Of a stretch of 38,746 nucleotides of DNA, positions 32,930 through 38,746 are shown one piece after another; the first letter of the stretch is position 1, and each line of letters begins with the position of its first letter. Source of the stretch: a bacterium (GTDB lineage Bacteria > Actinomycetota > Acidimicrobiia > Spongiisociales > UBA5794). A model generated the notes under the pieces. It saw nothing but the letters and a program-made list of their open reading frames with translations, was not told the origin of the DNA and searched no databases. The translations under genes were made by a program, and so were the position numbers. The stretch covers positions 1 to 38,746 of the forward strand of contig JAAELU010000451.1 in the NCBI GenBank assembly GCA_024226255.1, written 5' to 3'.

Positions 32930-34549
32930 ATGCCGAACATGACTGACTACGAGGACACGCGGCGATCGTTCCGCCTCGACGTGCCGGAACGGTTCAACGC
33001 CGCGGCCGATGTCGTCGACCGGCGGGCGGCAACGGAGCCATCGAAGCTCGCGCTTCGTATGGTCTCGCCGGACGGGCGAACTGCCGACGACTACACCTTC
33101 GCCGATCTCCAGGACCGGTCCAACCGTATGGGCCGGGTACTGGCGGATAAGGGCGTGACCAAAGGCGACCGGGTCTTCCTGATGCTCCCCCGGGTCATCG
33201 GTTGGTACGACACGCTGCTCGGTACGATCAAGCTCGGTGCGATCCCCATGCCAGGCACCAAGCAGCTGAAGGCGAAGGACATCGCCTACCGGATCAACAA
33301 GGCAGGCGCGTCGGTGGCGATCACGGACCCCGCAGGCGCCGCCGTCGTCGACGCCATCCGCGGGGAGTGCCCGACGCTGCAGACGACCATCGTCATCGGC
33401 GGCCAAGCCGACGGATGGATTGACGGCGACGACGCTCGGATCGCAGCGTCGTCCGATCCTCTGCCGCAGGATGTGACGGCCTCATCCGATCCGATGCTCA
33501 TCTACTTCACGTCGGGGACGACCGGCAACCCGAAGATGGTGCTCCACACTCAGGCCTCCTACGGGATAGGCCACCAGATCACGGCCCGTTTCTGGCAGGA
33601 TCTTGGACCAGAGGACATCTTCTGGGGGGTGTCCGACACCGGCTGGGCGAAGGCGGCATGGTCGAAGCTGTTCGGCCAGTGGGCCCTCGGGGCCACCGTC
33701 ATGGCGTGGAACGCTCAGGGCAAGCCCGACTTCGAGCAGATGCTGCAGATGATCGTCGACCACGACGTCACCGTGTTCTGCGCTCCCCCGACCATCTACC
33801 GCAACTTCGTCACACGAGATCTGTCGGGATACGACTTCGCGCGGCTGCGCCACTGCCTTGCCGCCGGCGAAGCCCTCAACCCGGAAACGTTCAACGCATG
33901 GAAGGCCGCCACGGGAACGGAGATCCACGACGGCTACGGCCAGACGGAATCCGTCAACCTCCTCGCCAACTATCCCTGCATGCCAATCAAGCCCGGCGCG
34001 CTCGGCAAGCCGACGCCCGGGTTCGATGTCGCCGTCGTGGACACCGAGGGCAACCCGTTGGATCCAGGGAACCAAGGCCAGATCGCCGTTCGGGTGAAGC
34101 CCCGGCGGCCGATCGGACTGTTCGTCGAGTACTGGCAGGATCCCGCCGCGACCGCCGACGCCCACCTCGGTGACTGGTACCTGACCGGCGATCGAGCGCA
34201 TGTCGACGAGGACGGCTACTTCTGGTTCGTCTCGCGCAACGATGACGTGATCATCTCCGCCGGCTATCGGATCGGGCCTTTCGAGGTCGAATCGGTGATC
34301 ATGGAGCATCCTGCCGTTCAGGAGACTGCCTGCATCGGCGTCCCAGATCCCGAACGCGGCGAGGTCGTCAAGGCATTCATTGTGCTCGCCCCCGGCTACG
34401 CAGGTTCCGACGCGCTCGCCACGGAGATCCAGGACTACGTCAAGACCAACACTGCCCCCTACAAGTTCCCTCGCCAGGTGGAGTTCATCGAGGAACTCCC
34501 CAAGACGGTCTCAGGAAAGGTCCGACGAGTGGACCTGCGAACCCGCTGA
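32930..34549 (+). CDS. Acetyl/medium-chain acyl-CoA synthetase (ACSM-like, second of the operon)
   Basis: This 539-residue ANL ligase is of the ACSM/acetyl-CoA synthetase-like branch: DYTFADLQDRSNRMGRVL, the motif LIYFTSGTTGNPKMVLHT, WGVSDTGWAKAAWSKLFG, DGYGQTESVNLLANYP, GDRAHVDEDGYFWFVSRNDD and the final lysine segment LPKTVSGKVRRVDLR. The branch usually activates short- to medium-chain or branched acids. Two possible starts exist: GTG 32906, overlapping the previous stop, or ATG 32930 (MPNMTDYEDTRRSF) with AGGCAGGA close upstream; I prefer the ATG. It shares little sequence with the first ligase, so the operon may handle two different acids, for example the entry substrate and a side-chain product. 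It ends the operon. Confidence 0.92.
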   Translation: MPNMTDYEDTRRSFRLDVPERFNAAADVVDRRAATEPSKLALRMVSPDGRTADDYTFADLQDRSNRMGRVLADKGVTKGDRVFLMLPRVIGWYDTLLGTIKLGAIPMPGTKQLKAKDIAYRINKAGASVAITDPAGAAVVDAIRGECPTLQTTIVIGGQADGWIDGDDARIAASSDPLPQDVTASSDPMLIYFTSGTTGNPKMVLHTQASYGIGHQITARFWQDLGPEDIFWGVSDTGWAKAAWSKLFGQWALGATVMAWNAQGKPDFEQMLQMIVDHDVTVFCAPPTIYRNFVTRDLSGYDFARLRHCLAAGEALNPETFNAWKAATGTEIHDGYGQTESVNLLANYPCMPIKPGALGKPTPGFDVAVVDTEGNPLDPGNQGQIAVRVKPRRPIGLFVEYWQDPAATADAHLGDWYLTGDRAHVDEDGYFWFVSRNDDVIISAGYRIGPFEVESVIMEHPAVQETACIGVPDPERGEVVKAFIVLAPGYAGSDALATEIQDYVKTNTAPYKFPRQVEFIEELPKTVSGKVRRVDLRTR

Positions 34550-34653
34550 GCTGCAGTCACCACCTGGCAAGACGATCGGTGCGCTCCCGAAGCGGGCGCC
34601 GGCGCTCATTGACCTAGCGAGCGTTGGCGTCTCGGCTTGCAACGTGTAGTCGA

Positions 34654-34659
34654 TACTCT
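34654..34659 (+). promoter_or_regulatory. -10 box of a leaderless promoter (TACTCT)
   Basis: TACTCT is followed by seven bases (ending TCCT) and the ATG at 34667, with no ribosome-binding site. Confidence 0.5.
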
Positions 34660-34666
34660 CCGTCCT

Positions 34667-34906
34667 ATGCGGGACAACGCTGATTTCGACGACGCCGAGG
34701 CTGATTGGGAACCGCTACGGCGTCGCCGAGCCGGCCCGATTCGTGTCCTCGCCATCCTTGTCGTCATCGCAATGGTGTTGGCGCTCGTCATTCCTGTGCT
34801 GCTGCGCCTGCTGCAGGACGAGCCGGACGGGCCACGACCCGACGGTGTAAATGCCGCTCGGCCGCACGATCCGGCGTGGATTCGCGAGCTAGAGACGGTT
34901 CTCTAG
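34667..34906 (+). CDS. Small single-span membrane protein, 79 residues
   Basis: The protein starts MRDNADFDDAEADWEPLRRR, an acidic then basic N-terminal tail, followed by one strong membrane helix (VLAILVVIAMVLALVIPVLL, about residues 29-48) and a short Pro/Asp-rich tail ending AWIRELETVL. The positive residues before the helix favour an inside N-terminus. I recognise no family. The start is set by the leaderless -10 box. Its last 18 bases overlap the end of the convergent gene at 34889-35230, so the two probably interfere or share regulation. Confidence 0.68.
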   Translation: MRDNADFDDAEADWEPLRRRRAGPIRVLAILVVIAMVLALVIPVLLRLLQDEPDGPRPDGVNAARPHDPAWIRELETVL

Positions 34907-35230
34907 CGTGTACATGCTGTAGGTACTGAAGTCACAGGACATCTGGCGGTAGCGCTCCACGACCTGACGACGCGCCGTCTCCCATCGGACGGCGTCGTCA
35001 TACTTGTAGTCATCGATGGCCTGGTACATCGCCACCTCGAGTGCTGCACACCCGTTCGCAGCACCTATCAGATCTCGAGGAACAAGAGTGTCGATGACCC
35101 GTTCACCCAGAGGAGTGAGTGGGAATGCGACGATAGAAAGCACGACAATGGCGAGCCGGAAACGCGTGTGCCCGCTGAGGGACCTGGCCCATTTCCGGGC
35201 GGACTCTTGAGACGGACGCACATATCTCAC
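34889..35230 (-). CDS. Small membrane protein of an unnamed two-copy family (copy 2, C-terminal MYTLENRL)
   Basis: This 113-residue protein has a basic N-terminus, one membrane segment (RLAIVVLSIVAFPLTPLG) and the same C-terminal domain as the protein at 18245-18568. The paired cysteines (C-x2-LE and SC), MYQAIDDYKYDDAVRW and the last eight residues MYTLENRL are kept. Similarity extends weakly into the N-terminus (HTxxRLAxVV in both). It starts at GTG 35230 with GGAG about five bases upstream. The strict conservation right up to the last residue suggests that the C-terminus itself is recognised or buried. Function is unknown. Confidence 0.75.
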   Translation of the reverse strand: MRYVRPSQESARKWARSLSGHTRFRLAIVVLSIVAFPLTPLGERVIDTLVPRDLIGAANGCAALEVAMYQAIDDYKYDDAVRWETARRQVVERYRQMSCDFSTYSMYTLENRL

Positions 35231-35309
35231 TTCGGCTCCGCACTTCGCTCCTTGAGAGTACTTCTAGACACCGTGCGGCCAGTGGTCTGACCCAGCGAGC
35301 TGCGAAAGC

Positions 35310-36227
35310 CTAAGGAGCTGGCGCGTCCCAGCGGACGTCGTCAACCACTTCTGTGAATCCGAGCGATTCGTAGAGATGGTTGGCGGGTGAACCAGCCCCG
35401 GACCCCACGTAGGCCGTCTCCGCACCGAGCGCGAGCGCACGCCGTAGACCCTCGGTTATGACGGCGGAGGCCAGCCCGCGTCTGCGGTGCTCCTCATGGG
35501 TCCCGACCGGTTCAAAGATGACGTAGCGGTTGACCTCGTCCCACCACGCTGTGGTGTAGGCAGCAAACGTCCCGTCTGCGGCAACTGCGGCCAGGTCGAG
35601 GTCGGGCCTGTATCCAGGCGCCCGTGCCAGCACCTTCATCAGTTCACCGGTGCGCTTGTTGCCGAACGCGGACCGACTAGCGGCGGCGCGACCTTCGCTG
35701 TCTTCCTCCGTGGTCAGATCCAACGACCGGACGATGTACCCGTCGGCAACCGGTCCGTTAGGAAGCGGATCCCTCATTGACCGGCGTCGCATGTGGCCTT
35801 CAAGACCGATTCGAGTCCAGCCGCGCTCTTTGAGCACACTCTCTCGAACCGAGTCACCGTCGGTAATCCAGGTCGAGAAGGGAGTATCGGGACGGCGCGC
35901 CGGCGATCGGTTTTGCTCGGCCCAAGCAAACATCTCGTCCTCTAGGTATCGGTAGTCCGGGTGGATCTCCACGAATAGGTCCCCGCCACTCTCGGGGTGC
36001 GCCACGCCGACGATTCGGCCATCCGACTCCCAGATGCGCACAAACCTCTCCCAGGGCCGATCGTCGGCCAGTTCACATGCAGCGTTGCCGGAGAAACGCA
36101 CGATTTCCCACCGCTCGTGACCCCAATTGAACATCTCGCCAAGGGCGGCAAAAGTCTCGATCAGGAACTGGCGAATGGCCATGAAGTCGGCCTCACCCGA
36201 ATACGCACGGTCAACGACAGAACTCAT
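35310..36227 (-). CDS. Tandem GNAT-family N-acetyltransferase
   Basis: This 305-residue protein contains two GNAT-like halves. The first (about residues 1-145) is degenerate, with SDGRIVGVAHPES as its central strands. The second (about residues 160-305) carries the acetyl-CoA loop HEEHRRRGLASAVITEGL (Arg248-Arg250, Gly251, Ala253) and the final SPANHLYESLGF, so it is the likely active half. Paired GNAT folds occur in MshD-like and Eis-like actinobacterial enzymes; the substrate is unknown. ATG 36227 is chosen because the family-like SGEADFMAIRQFL follows directly. A GTG near 36355 keeps the frame open and would add about 43 residues of unclear origin. Confidence 0.82.
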   Translation of the reverse strand: MSSVVDRAYSGEADFMAIRQFLIETFAALGEMFNWGHERWEIVRFSGNAACELADDRPWERFVRIWESDGRIVGVAHPESGGDLFVEIHPDYRYLEDEMFAWAEQNRSPARRPDTPFSTWITDGDSVRESVLKERGWTRIGLEGHMRRRSMRDPLPNGPVADGYIVRSLDLTTEEDSEGRAAASRSAFGNKRTGELMKVLARAPGYRPDLDLAAVAADGTFAAYTTAWWDEVNRYVIFEPVGTHEEHRRRGLASAVITEGLRRALALGAETAYVGSGAGSPANHLYESLGFTEVVDDVRWDAPAP

Positions 36228-36396
36228 GGAGACCAGTCTTCCAGCGTCCTTTCGGCGAGCGAAATCGAGAGGATCATTCGAGGCCTTGTCGATCTCGGCA
36301 GTAACCACGTCATCGATGGCCCTGCCGTCGTCCCGCGCCTTGGTGATAATCACTCGAACGCTTCGACGGCTACTCCGACCACAACCGGCGTAGATG

Positions 36397-38361
36397 TCAG
36401 ACGATCCGGCCGGCTCTGTCGCCCTCACGGAAGGCCTCCAGCGCGGATCGGGGCGCCACCGCATCGCCCACCATTTTTGTGGGCGCGAGTTTTTGCAGTA
36501 TCGCCAGAAGCGAGTCCTGCGGTTTCGGCGGTACGCCGGCGACGACGAAGTCGTACGATCCGGCCGTCTCGTCCCCCGAGAATGCATGCTTCAAGTAGGC
36601 GCGGCCCCGGCTGATCCTGTTGAGGCTCGTCGTCGGCAGCACCACGATTCCCAGCTTCGGCAGCAGCCGCAGGTAGTCGTTCAAATGGGTCTGACCCATG
36701 TTCACACCAAAGTGCAAATGGGGGGTGGCAACCGTCACCTTGCTGCCCCGTTTGGCAAGCGATTCAGTGACGAGCGCTGTCTCGTAATTGGCTCGCTGAT
36801 CGATCACCAGAGACCGTGTGCCCTCCATCTCAAACCTGACACCCTCGAAGACACCCACCGCGGCGTCGTCAGATGAGAGAACGTGGATCGACTCGTCGGT
36901 TGCAACGCCGAGCTCGTCAGTCGCAGCGGCTCCTGTGGCCAGGATGATTGCGTCCGGCTTGAACTCCGTTACGAAGGCCTCGTCGACTGCGGTTTGAGTG
37001 ACAATCTTGACCTCGAGCGTCGACAGCTCCTGCTCTACCCACACGATTGAACTCAATAGGTTCGTGGCCACACCGAAGGTCTCGATGAGGTTCAGTCGGC
37101 CGCCGAGCTTCATGCCTGCTTCAACCAGGGTTACGTCATGACCACGCCGCGCCGCGATTTCCGCCGCCTTCATGCCGGCAGGCCCACCGCCAACAACTAG
37201 AACCCGCTTCACCGCCGAGATGGGCACATCGAGCGCCTTGAACCGGTTCTCCTCACCGACCTCAGGGTTCTGGAAACACGTGATCGGGAAGCTGCTGACC
37301 CGGTCGATGCAGCCCTGGTTGGAGCCGGTGCAGGTCCGAATACGGGAACCTTGTCCAGCTTCGAGCTTCTTCACCAAATCCGGGTCAGCGATCTGCGCTC
37401 GCGTCATGCCAACCAGATCGCAGTCGCCGTCCAGCAGTGCTTGCTCGGCCAAATCAGGAGTCGGGATCTTCCCCACACCGATCAGAGGCACCGCGCCCCC
37501 AATGGCCGCCCGGAGGTTTCGTGTCAGCGGCAGATACTCCCCAAAGGGATACCGATACGAGCCGATGGCTCTCGCGTAATCCGCGCCGCCGGAGCCCTCA
37601 GAGTGATTGAGGTAGTCAAAAAGCCCGGTGCCGATCACCTCAGATGCGATATGACACAGCCGCTCGTGCCCGATCCCTCCATCATCCGGCTTGACGTAGT
37701 CATCGCCCGAGATTCGAAAGCCCATCACCTTGTCGGGGCCAATCGCATCTCGCACACGCTGCGCCAGCGTCTTCACGAAATAGAGATCTTCGCCCCATTT
37801 GTCAGTGCGCCGATTGGCGCCAGGGGTGAACGACTGCTGTATCAAGTAGCCGTGCGTCCCGTGGAGCTCGACACCGTCCATACCGCTGGCCACAACCGTC
37901 GTGGCGGCAAGGGCAAACGACTCGATGACCTCTTCGATCTCTTCGCCGGTCATCTTGTGTGTCGCCTCACCCGCGAGGCTCGTCGATCCGGAGAAGCTCC
38001 AAAGTGGATGGAAATCGTCGTGATTGTCCGATTTCCCCTGTGCCCCGAAGTGAAAGAGCTGTGAAATCGCCTTGGCACCGTGACGATGAAGACGGGCGGA
38101 AAGTTGTCGAAACTTCGGTGCCATTTCGTCTCGATGGAACACGAAGTGGTTGGGAATCTGGCTCGCCGCATGGACATGCATGGCCGTGAGGATGATCAGG
38201 CCGGTCCCACCCTCGGCGCGGCGCTCCTGATAAGCCATATAGCGCTCGCCCGAGGTGCCCTCCTGGAAGAAATCAAGGAAGGCGGCGTGAGCGGTGGACA
38301 CAACTCGGTTCTTGATCTCGGTTGGTCCGACCTGAACCGGAGTAAGCAGCTTCATCGTCAC
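36397..38361 (-). CDS. NADH:flavin oxidoreductase / 2,4-dienoyl-CoA reductase-type flavoprotein
   Basis: This 654-residue protein joins an Old-Yellow-Enzyme TIM barrel (residues 1 to about 340; LLTPVQVGPTEIKNRVV, GVELHGTHGYLIQQSFTP with the active-site HGTHGYLI and NRRTDKWG) to a FAD/NAD(P)-binding module (GGGPAGMKAAEIAARRGHDV, glycines at 391-396). Between them lies the iron-sulfur segment C344-x2-S347-x3-C351-x10-C362, where family members such as E. coli FadH have C-x2-C-x3-C-x11-C; the second cysteine is serine here. Enzymes of this type reduce dienoyl-CoA or other conjugated substrates, or demethylate amines. The start is GTG 38361 or ATG 38355. It faces the aldehyde:ferredoxin oxidoreductase gene divergently across 278 bases with no other gene. 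Confidence 0.9.
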   Translation of the reverse strand: MTMKLLTPVQVGPTEIKNRVVSTAHAAFLDFFQEGTSGERYMAYQERRAEGGTGLIILTAMHVHAASQIPNHFVFHRDEMAPKFRQLSARLHRHGAKAISQLFHFGAQGKSDNHDDFHPLWSFSGSTSLAGEATHKMTGEEIEEVIESFALAATTVVASGMDGVELHGTHGYLIQQSFTPGANRRTDKWGEDLYFVKTLAQRVRDAIGPDKVMGFRISGDDYVKPDDGGIGHERLCHIASEVIGTGLFDYLNHSEGSGGADYARAIGSYRYPFGEYLPLTRNLRAAIGGAVPLIGVGKIPTPDLAEQALLDGDCDLVGMTRAQIADPDLVKKLEAGQGSRIRTCTGSNQGCIDRVSSFPITCFQNPEVGEENRFKALDVPISAVKRVLVVGGGPAGMKAAEIAARRGHDVTLVEAGMKLGGRLNLIETFGVATNLLSSIVWVEQELSTLEVKIVTQTAVDEAFVTEFKPDAIILATGAAATDELGVATDESIHVLSSDDAAVGVFEGVRFEMEGTRSLVIDQRANYETALVTESLAKRGSKVTVATPHLHFGVNMGQTHLNDYLRLLPKLGIVVLPTTSLNRISRGRAYLKHAFSGDETAGSYDFVVAGVPPKPQDSLLAILQKLAPTKMVGDAVAPRSALEAFREGDRAGRIV

Positions 38362-38639
38362 CCAACTACATCGTTGCAGTAAACCCGCCTTCGGTTATCA
38401 ACCGCGACGTTGCACCGCGTCGGTCTTCTGGCCTCGCACCGAACTGTATATGAACTCCTTCGCACGCGCCGCGTGATCGAATATCGCTCCGCCGACGGAT
38501 GCGCTGGTTGGTATCGGTTCGTTTAGACGATCGATGATTGGGAGTTGCAGCGTCGCGGCACTTTCGAGATGTTGCCGTCTCGCCGTCCGGTGACCTGAGT
38601 CGGTAGTACGCTGACACGGACCGCCACCCCGGGACGGAC

Positions 38640-38746
38640 ATGGCACTCGGAGCTTTCAACGGCAGGATCGCGTTCGTCGATCTGAGCAGTCGAGAGACTC
38701 GGGTCGAGCCTCTCGACGAGCAACTTGCGCGGCGGTACATCGGGTC
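38640..38746 (+). CDS. aor: Aldehyde:ferredoxin oxidoreductase, N-terminal fragment (cut by window edge)
   Basis: The last 107 bases encode 35 codons starting MALGAFNGRIAFVDLSSRET and continuing RVEPLDEQLARRYIG to the window end. This is the first strand pair of the tungsten/molybdenum-pterin aldehyde:ferredoxin oxidoreductase family (family pattern: G-x-N/A-G-K/R-hydrophobic-L/F-x-V-D-L-S/T, then E-PL-x-E-x-LA-R-x-h-I/L-G). The ATG has GGGACGGAC directly upstream, and TACGCT at 38607-38612 may be the -10 box. The full enzyme is about 600 residues, so some 570 lie outside the window. It would oxidise aldehydes to acids with ferredoxin as acceptor. Confidence 0.8.
   Translation, partial: MALGAFNGRIAFVDLSSRETRVEPLDEQLARRYIG

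Noticed and set aside
36228..36587. N-terminal extension of the GNAT protein
   Set aside because: It is Arg/Trp-rich, overlaps the end of the flavoprotein gene and lacks a ribosome-binding site; a shorter extension from a GTG near 36355 remains possible.

Overview
The window is GC-rich and gene-dense. It carries Actinomycetota hallmarks: a DUF385 (deazaflavin/F420-type) protein, an LCP-family envelope protein, an LppM-type lipoprotein, a DUF5808 protein, and many genes that seem to be transcribed without a leader (a TANNNT -10 box ending 6-8 nt before the start codon). Together with a Cox15-type haem A synthase this suggests an aerobic, probably uncultured actinobacterium; an Acidimicrobiia-like lineage is my guess, not shown. 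I see no rRNA, tRNA, CRISPR array, transposase or phage gene.

Left part (1-14.2 kb). Two paralogous quinone-oxidoreductase-type genes flank a DUF385 gene, and the second paralogue is frameshifted. They are followed by an MBL hydrolase (minus strand), a small conserved lipoprotein, a bifunctional formiminotransferase-cyclodeaminase, a minus-strand acyl-CoA ligase/amidohydrolase operon preceded by a chimeric sulfotransferase/SDR remnant, an LCP lipoprotein, and a two-gene 2-oxoacid:ferredoxin oxidoreductase whose beta and gamma parts are fused. A decayed PfkB sugar kinase lies next to an unidentified opposing fragment.

Middle (14.2-24.2 kb). Here are small membrane proteins, a methyltransferase, a truncated LtrA, a tightly coupled ECF sigma/anti-sigma/YbjQ operon, haem A synthase, and two overlapping flavin amine oxidases. 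The second amine oxidase is a Tat-exported lipoprotein whose family C-terminal FAD motif precedes its N-terminal Rossmann motif, so it appears circularly permuted. An LppM-like lipoprotein follows.

Right part (24.2-38.7 kb). A divergent TetR gene faces a seven-gene catabolic operon: AtuA-like protein, biotin carboxylase, biotin carrier, carboxyltransferase, enoyl-CoA hydratase and two acyl-CoA ligases. This resembles acyclic-terpene or branched-acyl-CoA carboxylation pathways. An inverted repeat fills the -35/-10 spacer of the operon's apparent leaderless promoter and is the likely TetR operator. After the operon come a small membrane protein, the second copy of an unnamed protein family (its paralogue is near 18.4 kb), a tandem GNAT acetyltransferase, an Old-Yellow-Enzyme/dienoyl-CoA-reductase-type flavoprotein with one altered cluster cysteine, and, cut by the window edge, the first 35 codons of an aldehyde:ferredoxin oxidoreductase.

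The most unusual items are the circularly permuted amine oxidase, the two-copy C-terminal 'MYTLENRL' family, the leaderless promoter/operator design of the AtuA operon, and a cluster of four broken genes between 1.4 and 16.3 kb.
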